Origin: Hydractinia symbiolongicarpus
Lineage: Eukaryota; Cnidaria; Hydrozoa; Anthoathecata; Hydractiniidae
Direction: 5' to 3'
Length of the DNA stretch: 64,000 nt
Assembly (NCBI RefSeq): GCF_029227915.1
Contig: NC_079886.1
Coordinates: 20,436,501 to 20,500,500 of the forward strand
The translations under genes were made by a program, and so were the position numbers. Of this stretch, positions 30,692-42,540 are shown one piece after another. The notes under the pieces are model-generated. The model saw only the letters and a list, made by a program, of their open reading frames with translations. It was not told where the DNA came from and ran no database searches. The stretch's first letter is position 1. Every line of letters begins with the position of its first letter.

Positions 30692-33600
30692 ATTCTTTGA
30701 ACAGAGACAACCAGCAATATTCAAGAATCTCAACGAGTACTACTGTAGGAGGTAAATATTCATGTCCTTTGGTTGAATTAGGAATTATTTCATGTTCTAA
30801 AATTTTTTTGTGTGCTTTATACTATAACACCTTCTACTACACAAACTACAACTGGGATTCAAAGCAACTTGATAAGTACCCCTCAAGGTGAAATGCGTGT
30901 GTGTGTTTGTGTGAAAATGTAAAGCACAAGTTAGTTTTGCTGATATAATATTTTCGATAGTTCATGCGTTCTGTGGTTTCACTTTCCCTAATTTTTGGTG
31001 ATTCTAGTACCTTTATTTACCACCAATTCTACAAATGAAATTTTAACCTCAACAACTACTACTTTCAGAGGTAAAAATATGTCTTCCAATTTATGTAAAT
31101 GTTACATTGGCCTTCTAGCTAAACTTCTGAAACCTTGTGTCATTCATTCTAGCATCTGTTTCGACCAAATATAAAACTGGGATGCAAAGACTGTCACCAA
31201 GGGTCATTCATAAAGGTAAAATGTGTACCATCCAATTTATATTTAATTTTACTCTTGGTCTACATTTCTTAATATTTTGTGATTATAGTACCTTCTGCCA
31301 CCAAATCAACAATTGGGATGTCAAGACTCCCAACAAGTACCATTAGCAAAGGTAAAAATTTGAACATCCGATTTACTTTTTATTTTACTCATGGTCTACA
31401 TTTCTTAATATTTTGTAATGTTAGCACCTGCCACCAAAGCAACAATTGGGACGCCAAGACTCCCAACAAGTACCATTAGCAAAGGTAAAAATTTGAACAT
31501 CCAATTTATTTCTTATTTTACTCATGGTCTACATTTCTTAATATTTTGTGATTTTAGCACCTTCTGCCACCAGATCTACAATTGGGATGCCAAGACTCCC
31601 AACAAGTACCATTAGCAAAGGTAAAAATTTGAACATCAAATTTACTTTTAATTTCACCTATGATTTACATTTCTTAATATTTTGTGATTTTAGCACCATC
31701 TGCCACCAAATCTACAGTTGTGATGCAAAGATTCCCAACAAGTACCATTAGCAAAGCTAAAAAGGTGACCATAAAATTTATATGGAGTCTTACTTTTTGG
31801 TATAACTTTTTATAATTTTTGGTGATTCTAGCACTTCTTAGAAACAATTCTACAAATGGAATTTCAATATCGACAATCACTATCAAAGGTAAAAAATGCC
31901 ATCCATTACATTGTGTTGTATGACTTCTATGATTTTAATTGGTTGGTTTAATACCACATCTTCTTTAATAGCAAAAGGAAAAGCAGGGCCTGTAAATGTT
32001 AAAAGTTTACCACTTACCTGTAGCATCTATTTTACTACGCTTCAACAATTGTCCCCGTAAAGGTGTAGACCCTTTGTTTTTTGAGCATATGGATAATGGC
32101 TTTGGTAAGTAAGAAAAAATTGCTAAAAAATTTAAAAGTTGAAAGATTCTCGTTAACTATATCTATATATTAAATATTTATAGGATTTCCTTCACGCTGC
32201 TTTGACAGTCAAAGACAGAAAACAAAAGTTTGCCTCTGTGTCGATTTGACTTACTGAAAGGCAGTTTAAAGAAATCATGACAGAATGGTGTTCTAGTTTA
32301 ACAAATACAAACTTCGCCTTTTATAAACAAGGCAAACAACGACAACTAGAAGTTTTAGATTCTATGACTCCACAAAAATTGCATAATAGTGGTTTTAAGG
32401 GTATCGTAATCATACAAAAACATTAAGGTAGTTTTGTTAATCAGGTATATTTATATAATGAATATTTAGCAAAATTTGGTGTTAATCAGATAGTCAGATA
32501 GACTGCCTAAATAATGACAAATTTACGCCTTTGCTAAAATTACTGACATATATTCTTATTTATTAGCAACTACGCAAGAAGTATCGACTTCTCCATCTTT
32601 TTTGGAAACATTTCTACAATGTTTTCTCAGTCAGGTAAAAAAAATCATTGTTTACACATGCACGCTGAAGTGAGTTATGAAGCCGCCTCAAAAATTTATT
32701 TATCGTAAATAGTTCTTGTCTTTTAGCAACTACACGTGAAGTATCGCCACGTCCCTCTTCTTCTGAAAGTGCATTATAACATTTTCTCAGCCAGGTAAGG
32801 AGCTGACCTTATACATGTGTAATCAAATGATTTCATGACTCATATGTCTTACTGTTAAAACTTTTAGACCATGATATCTTGCCATTTCCAACTGTTGATC
32901 AAACAATTTCACAGTCACCTTCTTCGGGTAAGCACACACACAAAAAATGTACCTAATTATTATTCCAAATTGCAGATTATTTAATTTTCATTTTTACCTA
33001 TTAATATTTTCAGACACACAGCTTTCCTTAAAAGACATTCGTAATCGCAAGCATCGGTCACTAGGACAACAAACTGAAATTTTGATTAATCGCAGCAGGA
33101 TACCGGAGACCGCTACTGACAGATATAGAGATGCCAGCATCGTCAAACAAATTATTTGTAAAATTTTTGAATGAGTCGGGAGAAGATGCAGATGGTGTGA
33201 CACGCGATTTCTTTGCTTCATATTGGCTGAGATTTAACCAACAATATGGATATGGTGAAAATATGAAGTTTTTCATGCTCAACTTGCATAATCTCAATGA
33301 TAGTGTGATTTTTACTTCTGCTGGCAGAATACTTCTTCATGGTTTTATCGTAGGTGGTTATCTACCATTGCAGATAGCACCATCCCTCCTTTATAGAGTG
33401 TTATTCAACAAGCTACCGTCAAAGAAAAGTGAAAAAAGAGATTTCGTTAAATCTCTTGGTGAATGTGATCAACAAATAATTGAGAATGCTAGTCGTGCAA
33501 CAGCGTTTGATGCTACAATAATCAATAAGCTTTTGGACATTTTTTCTAACAATCAGTTAATACAAGTTCCGGTTGCTGATGATTTTAAAGATGTTTTGGA

Positions 33601-34075
33601 AAAAATAGCCTTTTTCGAAATAGTTTGTTCACCACATTTCATGACGCATCAAATGGCAAGTTGCGATGAAATGTTTGACGATATAAGCGAAGACATATTC
33701 TTGAACTATGTGGAATCATTAAGACTCAAAGGTCAGGAATTGGTAAAGATCTTAAAGGCATCCTTTTCTACAAACCAGTCCCTTTATGGTCGTGAGGAAA
33801 GGGTTTATGGGTTTGTTGAAAGGTATGTGTCTGGTCTTAATCAAAACATGGCTTCAAAATTTACCCGATTTGTCAGTGGAATGGATGTAATGCCTTTTAC
33901 CATCAGGATTGAGTTCAAAGGGGCATCCAATCCTGAGACAATGTTTCCGATTGCTCACACTTGTGGGTACGTGCTGGAAGTATCACCATATTTTTTAAAT
34001 TACGAAATCTTCAAATATATGATGAATCGTGTTTTAATGAATAGGAATGCCTCGGAAAGATTTCATTTGACGTAG
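30692..34075 (+). pseudogene. HECT-like gene with N-terminal repeat exons, copy 1
   Basis: Exons with matching phase-1 borders start at 30692-30751 and 31008 onward, giving a Ser/Thr/Pro-rich N-terminus built from about 20-residue units. Later segments include RKGVDPLFFEHMDNGFG (up to 32103), a coding stretch near 32250-32424 (EIMTEWCSSLTNTNFAFYK), then short exons at about 32570-32635 and 32728-32795. The long 3' exon (33086-34075) is HECT-like: LFVKFLNESGEDADGVTRDF opens the N-lobe, and RFVSGMDVMPF...FPIAHTCGYVL gives the C-lobe with the candidate catalytic Cys in HTC. A frame change near 33135 separates ILINRSRIPETATDRYRDAS from the HECT start. HECT enzymes transfer ubiquitin through that Cys. 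Stops and frame breaks upstream suggest a pseudogene. A polyadenylation-like AATAAA is at about 34122. Confidence 0.5.
31008..31888 (+). repeat. Tandem array of symmetric phase-1 mini-exons (21-residue repeat)
   Basis: Seven exons of 57-63 bases, each after TTNTAG and before GTAAAA: 31008-31070, 31153-31215, 31289-31351, 31425-31484, 31558-31620, 31694-31756, 31832-31888. All start in phase 1 and end in phase 1, so any number can be joined in frame. The core unit reads APSATRSTIGMPRLPTSTISK. Four of them repeat with their introns at about 134-bp intervals. The sixth exon's donor is changed from GT to CT. Ser/Thr/Pro content suggests an extended, possibly glycosylated or flexible linker. Confidence 0.75.
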
Positions 34076-36055
34076 CCAGTGACACTATTTTGATTTTTTT
34101 GTTTGTTGTTATTAATTTTATAATAAAAACATACATATTTTGACAACGTTTTGGGTGTTCACCCATTTTTATTTTAGTTTTACAAGGAAGTTTATTAATT
34201 TTTTACGTTCATTATTTTTTGGTCTTCTTATTACCTTATTCATGGAAATTAACTAATCACAAAATTAACGCAAATTTTGGAAATTTGCGTTAATCAAATG
34301 CCTCTTCTTAAAGTGTAATGTAAATATCCAGGACGTTAAAATTGAATTCTGTAAATTACACTTTTCTTTAAAAACAATCCCAATTTAAACAATCGCTCCA
34401 AAAATTGCCAAAATTTTAAAGAGTTGCTAAACAATTTTCTGGGTCGAATATGAAATACATACCTCATTAACTTCCTGGAATAAGATATTTTATAGACAAT
34501 TATAGTTCCACATTTTTTAAAGGTAATTTAGAAATATTACCTCATTTAAGACTTTGAGCTCATTCGGTAAAACGTTATTTTGATGAGGTTCTTTTTGTTT
34601 CATATTTTTTGCTGTTTCTGGGATCAGCTATTCGCTTTTTAATTTCTAACCGGCGATCCTCTGGCTGAGTAAGGCTTGGATGATTAGAAAAAATGAAAAT
34701 ATTGTAAACAAATATCACAACAACGTGTATTGCGAATGGTTATGCAAGGGTCGAGTGTCTAATATATTATTATCTTAGTTTTTATTACATGTTGGACGCC
34801 ATGTTTATTTTTGGCGGTTTTTATGTCCTATATATCTTTATTTACGTTCTTAAATTTTGTTACAAAGCAATCCTCTTTTTGATTTTGAAGGCAGATATCT
34901 CGCCAATAAGATATCTTGCCTCAACTATTTCAAAGATTGTACCCTTAAAAATCACTAAAAGTATTCTAATATTGTATCTGTTTTTGTTATATCTGACTAT
35001 TGACTGTGTTCCTTTTTTCGTTGCTATAAGTTTTTATATGTAATTATGTATGTTTTACTTATTGCTCTTTTTAGAACAAGTTACAAAAAACAAGAAACAA
35101 TGAATCAGTATGTAAAAGATTGTTATGTTCGACCAGCACGTTATTTTCCAGATTTAAAACATTTTTTAATTTAAGATAATTAGTTGGCAAGGTTCAACGC
35201 ATTACTGTATTTTATTTTCAACTAATTAAAAGGGAAGATAATCTTAGCGACTAAGACACATTCTTGCGCGTAATAACTGTACTGTTTCGCGAATGCGCAA
35301 AAAATAGTGCACGCGAAAGTTACTACAAATGAAGTACATCTATCAAAATGTTTTACTTTAGATCATGAGTTGCCTTACAAAGTCAATGGTAAAAATAAGG
35401 AAGTTGCTTGGTTAGAGACTTTATTGAACGAAGAAAAGGGCAGGTAGAGGATGAGTTGGTTCAAGAGCTTGGCTTGAAAGAGGCGGTAAAAGTTATTAAA
35501 TGTAACGATAAAATAAAGTAATGTGTAAAGTGCCAGTTTCCCTTATGTGGTTATAGTGGTGATCGTTTGGAGCGAGAGGATAATGCGTTATTGATAACAT
35601 CTCGTCAAATAAGAATGTTCAATTTCGTGACAAATATAATTCGAACGGGGGTACATAAGCCACTGCCATGCAAACAAATGTTGGAGGTATTAGGCATAAT
35701 TTATTAGAAGTTTATAAGTTGTGTTAGTTCCATTTGCACTGATTTTTTTGACGTTTTTTTCTTTAGGTACTACGACCAATTGGATAATCATTTGGTTTCC
35801 CACCGCATCAAAAAAACAGAAAAGATAAAACTACTAAAGAATTCGCGCTCAGCAACACGTTTTCATAAAAGGATATTGAAAGAAATAGTGTCTAGGTGGC
35901 TTGCCTGGCTTCCAATGAAATAAAAATGGTTAGAAATATGTTATTGTGTGCAGGAAATTCCATAAGATGCGTGTCGCCGAAGGTAAAAAAAAGGAGAAAA
36001 TAAATGGCTTGTTCCGTATTATAATGAATTGAATAGGAATTTTTTAATGTGAGCA
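34076..36055. other. Intergenic stretch with a perfect palindrome, copy 1
   Basis: AT-rich. At 34264-34294 a perfect 14-bp inverted repeat ATTAACGCAAATTT (loop TGG) lies 190 bases after the HECT-like stop. A hydrophobic open stretch of 84 codons at 34789-35043 could be chance in AT-rich DNA. The end of the interval may hold degraded 5' exons of the integrase gene but I cannot define them. It is repeated at 46067-48046. Confidence 0.5.
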
Positions 36056-36799
36056 GTGTTGCATAATCCTTATTTTCCTTGTTATGCAGATGTTGTACGG
36101 ATCATAGAGAGAAGGTTAGACGACATTGACAGATTTGTGAGTTCTGACCTATCAATAACGGAACTAAGACGAGTGCAACGGCTTCTGGAAAAGGTACAGA
36201 GAAATTTTGAAAGGATACGAGATTCTATTAATGACAGTTTTAAACGTTACACGATATCCGACAGAATAGACAGGTTGGTTCAAACTATGTCAGGAGACTT
36301 GCAAACAACCAACTCCCCTTCCGTCACTATGACCAATAGCGGCACTCAACCAAGAAGCAGAACTGGTAGAAGAGGTGCACCTGAAGTCGCCATCGACAAA
36401 CAAAACTTAGAGCACCTACTTTCTAGGGATTCAGTGTACGGCAAATTGCTTCTCATGGACGTCTTGGTGAAAAAGTACACAACCTATATGTTTATGAAAA
36501 AAACAATATGGACAGTCAAAAAAACCGTTTTAGCGAAGTGCTCCTGACTCCGTACTCAAAGAAAAAATCATTGAACTGAACAAACTTTACCCAAACTCTG
36601 GCTATTGAGAAATGGTTTCTCTTTTACGATCTCAGTACCCTCCTATGATAATTCAACGAGAAAGAGTTCGAACTATGCTGGCAGAAGTTGATCCTGTTGG
36701 TACAGCTAATCGCTTGGCACAAACTGTTAAACGTAGGGTGTATGCCGTTCCAACGCCAAATTCGTTGTGGCATATCGATTCTAATCATAAGATTATCAG
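36056..36799 (+). pseudogene. Integrase-like gene, 5' part, copy 1
   Basis: A coiled-coil-like N-terminus (ITELRRVQRLLEKVQRNFER) leads to RTGRRGAPEVAIDKQNLEHL. After a frameshift near 36540 comes VLKEKIIELNKLYPNSGY, a TGA at 36606-36608, then EMVSLLRSQYPPMIIQRERV, VDPVGTANR and RRVYAVPTPNSLWHIDSNHK. The last block is the start of an integrase core with its first catalytic Asp (HID). From memory this belongs to a family of large integrase-core proteins common in cnidarians and fish. The core stops at 36799, where a hAT element is inserted; the rest is at 42541-43190. Confidence 0.65.
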
Positions 36800-37641
36800 C
36801 AGGGTCGGATCCAGCTATAGGCGAGGTAGGCTAAAGCCTACATTGTGATGGAGCTATTAAAATCCTGCATATGATAATTCTATGGAGAAGCAGCTCGTGA
36901 GAGAATCGACAAGAAATATCCATAGATCGCGCGCGGTCATCGTGTACGTGAAAATGTTATAGCCAGTGGCGCTTTGAATCCCGTTTGTTTACGTTGTCTC
37001 GATAATCTAACAATTTTTGTCTTTCCAATCGAGACACGCCAATCTGCCTTAGAAAATCACTTGTCCTAAAACTCGCAAATAGGCTAAAGTCTGGATAGCT
37101 GTTTTTAGTAACCCATGGCACACAGTTATTTCAACGGGGATTTCAAATTCGCGAAAACACAGTCTAGTTGCCTACTACTTTTCACTCGCAAGTAGGCTGA
37201 AATTCAACTCGCAAGTAGGCTCAGAGGACTGGTGACAAAACTCAAATTCGGGTCAAAGTTCAGTGAGCCAGAGAATAGATGATCAAACATGGCTTCTAGA
37301 TACTGCTCAGATATGTGTGTTTCGTGAGATTTGTGTTTCAGGTGAGTTTTCAGAGTTTTTGTTGGTTTCATATTTTATAAAACACCGGAATAATGTCATG
37401 CATGAATCATATGTCCAGCTAGCTAGGAACTTGTTAGTCTTGTTTGAGTTTATACTACCTGGCCTGTGGAAGACATCATCTCCCACCCCCCACCCCCCCC
37501 CCACACTGCCAACTTATTTATGTCTGCATGTAGCTAGAGTAGTATGAACAGAGTGTCGAGGAAGATAATAGTCAGTCCAGTTGTGCATCGAGAATAGATC
37601 TCATTATTTTTAGTAATGTATAGCTAGCATCTTGAAGAAAC

Positions 37642-38992
37642 ATGGACTTTGAACTTATTCTACAACAACAAAAAGACATCAGAACTCGTTTCGAAGGCAA
37701 CTGGAGAACTAAAAAGTTGTTTTCACCGTCGTCACCATCTATTTTGAAGACAGATGAACTTGCACAAACTATATTCATCTCTACTGTTAAAAAATTCAAA
37801 AAAAATGTTAATCCTGCTCTCAAGCCACTTAGGTATTCTTTTTGTTTATTTACACATTCTCGAAGAAAGTGAGCACTTATTCTGTATGTATAGTTTCAAT
37901 ATAGAAGAAAACATACCTAGACAGCAAAAATAAAGTTTTGTTTTGTTTCTGTTAAAAGTTTTTTTTTACTTGTCAGTTACAACAGTATATTTATGTGAAA
38001 CACAGTACGATAAACCACGATTAATTATAACCGGAATTTGTTCAAATGGCAAGATATTTTCATTGTTAATGACTGGATGCATGTTCTTCTAGAATATCTG
38101 GTGATGGTAATTGTTTGTACAGTGCAGTGTCAGTTGGTTTGGTTGGTAACCAGTCATTAGCATATGATTTAAGAGTCTTGACGTCAATTGAGTTGTTCCA
38201 AAATGCTGATCATCCACACTTTGAAATTATTGCAAATCAGTTGCAGTGCAAAAATTCAAAAAATCTGTTTACACAGGCTTTATCAGATCATGGTTGCAAA
38301 GTTTATACCGAAACGAAGTGTCGCATTACTGCTTTAAAAGAGGAGGCTTCATATACATCACGGAATTATAGTTGGTCATTATTTGTCTGTGTTATGGCAT
38401 TATGTAATGTTATTGAGGTAACTAACTTCCATACGACAGTATATACAGAGTAGACAAAATGTAGAATCTACTGTGGATATATATCTGGGAAATTTCTTCA
38501 CTTGGTGGGGAATAGTCAAGATAGTCATGGTCCTAATGTGTTCCATATTTCTATAAAACTTTTTGAAATACACCTGAAATAGTTGCTAGTTATCATATCT
38601 TATGTAATTGAATTAGTTCATAGAGATATACAATATTTTTGTTTATATTAGTTCCCTATTCAGCTTGTATATCAGCCACTGGAAGATTCAAAGTTGAATT
38701 CACTTTTCAATAATGTGTTTTCATCGAAAAAAGATGTTGAAAGTAAATCCCCATTGGTGTTATTATGGTACAATTCCTGTGTTGATCGTCCAAAGACAGT
38801 AATGCGACCAAATCATTTTGTTGTTTTATTGCCCCTACCAACTGGTAAAAGAAAATTGGCAAAGCATAGTTTAACCTTGGTGTCTAATCTTCCAAATATT
38901 GTGGCTGAACAACCTTCTTCACAAAAAGCAGTGAAAAAAAAATCGTGTGGTTTGAAAATCAATAACATCCTACTTCAGTCAAAACTTGCCAG
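37642..38992 (+). pseudogene. OTU cysteine protease-like gene in the hAT element, copy 1
   Basis: Three exons join in frame: 37642-37832 (donor GTATTC), 38093-38417 (acceptor TTCTAG, donor GTAACT) and 38652-38992 (acceptor ATTAG). The splice restores RISGDGNCLYSAVSVGLVGN, the OTU catalytic block with the Asp and the nucleophile Cys in DGNC. About 160 residues later come YQPLEDSK and RPNHFVVLLPL, where the His fits the OTU catalytic His. The reading of about 285 residues has no internal stop. OTU proteases cleave ubiquitin chains. The final donor phase does not match the transposase exon downstream, so they may be separate genes or a broken fusion. Confidence 0.6.
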
Positions 38993-39167
38993 GTATATAA
39001 CACTTTTGATGAGATAAAGGTGCAAACATTTTATTTATATCTGTTCTCATAATGGATTTTAGTAGGGAATCAATTTTTCACAACAATTTTCAAACAATTA
39101 CAAATATGGAATGATGAGTTATCAGTATGGCAATTTTTACTGATCCAATCCTTTTTTCAATTTTACA

Positions 39168-41699
39168 GAGACTGGTGAATCTTCAAAATCTCTTATCGAA
39201 CCATCCAAATCTACTGTTAAACAACCTGCTGAAAATAAATCTGACGAAAAGGTTGTGGAAGTTGATCATATCCTTGAAGCTGATGTAATTAATATGATGA
39301 ATACTGATGATTCAGTAAATGATGGTGCTTTACAATTTCCTGAAGTTAACAATGAGAACATTGATTCATTTGATACAGGAAATTTGGTGAACAATGTTGC
39401 AAAAATGAAGGTCACTGAAAAATTAGCTTTTTTAAATTCTGTTTGGATGCCTGATGAAAACTTTCATTACCCAACTTCAAATCGACGTTTCATTCATTCT
39501 TGGTTGACTTCTTATCCATGGTTATGTTACTCAAAAATCCATGATGGGGCATTTTGCATAAATTGTGTGATGTTCCATAATAACTCACAAAATGTTGGGA
39601 AAATGGAAAAATTGTGCAAGGAACCATTAAGAGATTGGAAAAATGCGAAGGCTTTACTTGAAAAACACCACCATAAATCTCCACATCATAAAAAGTCTGT
39701 TGTAGATACAGCAAAATTTAAAGCTACAATGGCATCAACAGACACCAGAATTGATAGGCAGCTCAACAATATTGTGCATGTACATTACGAAAAATCGTGT
39801 TGTATTGAAGTCATTGATCAAGATTCTCATTACAATGGCTCAACAATGTATTTCGTTAAGAGGTCGTGATGAGACAGATCCAACTGCACAATTTCAATCT
39901 AAAGAGAATGTAATGAGCAATTTGAATCCTGGTAATTTTCTGGCTTTTGTGAAACTAGCAGTAGAGTTGGAATGCTCTGCTGTGAAGGAACTCATGAGTA
40001 ACTGTGCCAAAAATGCTACTTATTTGTCAAAAACTATTCAAAATGAACTCCTATCTCTTATTGCAAAAAACATTGTCACCTAAGTAGTTGCACAAATAAA
40101 ACGATCTAAATATTTCTCTGTTCTTGGCGATGAGGCAGTAGATATAAGCAACAAAGAACAGGTGCCAGTTGTGTTGCGATATATTGACAGTAAAGATGAA
40201 ATTAGAGAGACATTTTTAAAGATGGCAGAATGTAAACTTGGTTGTTCTGGTAAAGGGCTGTCAAATACTATAATTGATGCTGTGGAGCAAAACAACTTGG
40301 ACATGAATGATTGTAGGGGACCAGGCTATGATGGAGCAGGTTAAAATCTAATACAAATAACCATGTTTATCATTAGCTATCCATATATTTTTATCTTCAT
40401 TTTGTTCTATTTTTTCAGGTGCAATGGCTGGAAAATCTTCAGGAGCATCCACATTGATTAAGAACAAATTCCCCAAAGCCATTTATGTTCATTGTGCATC
40501 TCACAGGTTGAACCTATGTGTTCAGCTGGCTGTAAGCTCCCAATGGTTGCTGATATGATGTCACAGTTTCAAGCAGTGGCATTGTTTTTTTACTGTTCGC
40601 CTGTCAGAACTCATGTCCTGAAAGGTGTCATAGAGGCTGTGTCACCTGAGATTGTCCATTCAGTAGTTTTGAATATTTGTCGTACAAGATGGGTAGCCAG
40701 GCTGGATGGACTTGACTCTTTCTGTGATTTATTACCATCTGTCATGCTCACTTTGGAGAAAATCACAGAAAATAGAGACAAATCCTTCAGTCGTAGTAAC
40801 ATGGATGCTGCAAGACCACTCCTTCTAGGCATATGTCAGTTTGAATTCATTGCTGTGTTGGTAATTGTTCAAAAGGTTTTGGGTTACACTCGTGGTCTCA
40901 CTGTGAAATTACAGAATCTGATCTTGTTAAAACATCAAGTAACGTGCTTTTGTTGAAACGAACACTGCAAGTGATCAGATCAGATATTGACACCCATTTT
41001 AATAAGTGGTATGAAAAAGTTCTATCTTTAGCTACTGAGCTTGATGTTGTGGAATCAATGAAACGTCGATGCAGCATCCAGTTGTATCGAGAGAACTATG
41101 TTGCCAATGGAGTTAAAGAGTACTACAAATTGGCTGTTGCTATTCCCTTCATCGATCATATATTGCAAGAACTGGACACTAGATTTTCTATTGACAATGT
41201 CAGTGTCTACTCTGGTTTCAGCATCATGCCAACTACCATTCTTTCAGATGAGGGTCGTGTTCTTGTGGGAGACCAACCAACATGGAAAGTTGAATTTTCT
41301 AAATTTATTCCGAGATATCGTGATGATATTCCTGCTCTGAGTAACTTGTACGCACAGTTAGATATGTGGAAAGTTAAGTGGAGAACATTCACCGGAGTGT
41401 TACCTACCACATTGCAAGGTCTGTTAAAACACACTGACAAACTTTTATTCCCATCGATACATGAAGCGATACGAATTCTAGCTACTATACCTGTCACTAC
41501 TTGCACCTGTGAGAGGAGTATTTTAGGTTTACGTCGTGTGAAGACATGGATGAGGAATACAATTACAAAGGAAAGATCGAACAGTCTCTGTGTTATAATG
41601 TTCAATCGAGATGTGACTGTTGATTTAGATCAAGTTGTAGTTGAATTTGCAGCTGCTAACAAACGTAGAATGACGTTTTCTAATATTTTTAGTGACTGA
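39168..41699 (+). pseudogene. hAT transposase with TTF zinc finger (ZMYM1-like), copy 1
   Basis: An acidic N-terminal part is followed by the TTF finger (RRFIHSWLTSYPWLCYS, then DGAFCINCVMFHN), a DUF4371-like block (SLRGRDE, then NPGNFLAFVKL), the RNase H-like core (FSVLGDEAVDIS with the first catalytic Asp, then HCASHRLNLCVQL), and the C-terminal hAT dimerisation motif (TCERSILGLRRVKTWMRN). An intron at 40340-40418 (GTTAAA...TTTTCAG) splits GAG/AMA cleanly. It is broken by frameshifts near 39790, 40545 and 40915 and a TAA at 40081-40083. Confidence 0.75.
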
Positions 41700-42414
41700 G
41701 TTTAAGTATTGTTTTTATAGTTTTAGTACACCTTTTTTATATGTCACTTCAGCCATAAATTATAGGTTAAACATGGTGTACACAGTGTTGTAAATACCTA
41801 TTTTCTATTAAATACCTATTCGATTGTAAACTTTATGTGTATAAAAATAAATCTATCATTTCAGTCTTTTGATGATATTGCTGCTGTTATCTTGTATGAA
41901 ATTGTATGACCAGTATGATCTTCAATATGATGATAAATGTTTTCTTTGATATTTAGTTGAAAATTCACAATTGTAAAATGAAAGAAGTTCAAATGCTCAA
42001 ACAATGGAAACAAAAGTTCAAGGGTGAGTTTTGTTTTTTTACCTTCTATTGTTTTGTCTTGCTGTATCATTCCTGTTTTCAACGCAACTCTTGTATTTCT
42101 GGGTTCAATTCAGAAATATTAGAAAGAAAGAAATGAAAAAAGAAAGAAAGACAGAAATAAGGAAGAGAGTTAGTCAATACAGTTGCATTTTGAAATAGAA
42201 AGTTTGTCCTTTTTGTTATTCAGAAGACTGTCAAAGGTGTGAAACAATTTTTCTGTGTGTCAAAATTTATTTGATTCTTTGTACTTTCTGTCATAAAAAC
42301 AACTGTATTGTCGTCATTTTTCGACACATTTAGAGCCATTTGAGGCATTTAGAGGGCTCCGCCCAGGACCCGTTTGTGGGCTCATAACGCCCCCCAAACC
42401 CCCAGTTGTTCTGG

Positions 42415-42458
42415 ATTGCGCCCGATAGGGCGCAATGCAACGCCCCGTTGGGGCGTTG
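42415..42458. repeat. Two adjacent GC-rich hairpins near the hAT right end
   Basis: ATTGCGCCC-gata-GGGCGCAAT (42415-42436) and CAACGCCCC-gtt-GGGGCGTTG (42438-42458), both perfect 9-bp stems in otherwise AT-rich DNA, 82 bases inside the right terminus. They may be subterminal structural elements. An identical pair lies at 54406-54449. Confidence 0.8.
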
Positions 42459-42540
42459 TAAATTCAATTATTCTAAAAAATATTTTTTAAGAATTTTTTT
42501 ATATAGGCCTACATCCAGTAATTCTCTGGATCCGACCCTG

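Larger units (their letters stand above)
36800..42540 (+). mobile_element. hAT element with OTU-like gene, copy 1
   Basis: Inverted termini CAGGGTCGGATCCAG (36800-36814 and complement 42526-42540). The flank ATTATCAG (36792-36799) recurs on the right as ATT-AG with a 3-base loss, compatible with the 8-bp duplication of hAT elements. It encodes an OTU-like protein (37642-38992) and a TTF-finger hAT transposase (39168-41699). GC-rich hairpins lie near the right end. It interrupts the integrase gene exactly at its exon/intron border. Confidence 0.75.

Noticed and set aside
31008-31888. CRISPR-like regular repeats and spacers
   Set aside because: The repeated parts are exons and introns of a eukaryotic gene with GT..AG borders; both parts are similar between units, with no unique spacers.
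34789-35043. 84-codon hydrophobic ORF that could be a small membrane protein
   Set aside because: AT-rich DNA readily yields Phe/Ile/Leu-rich frames; no start context, homologue or conserved neighbour supports it, and its second copy is part of the exact duplication.
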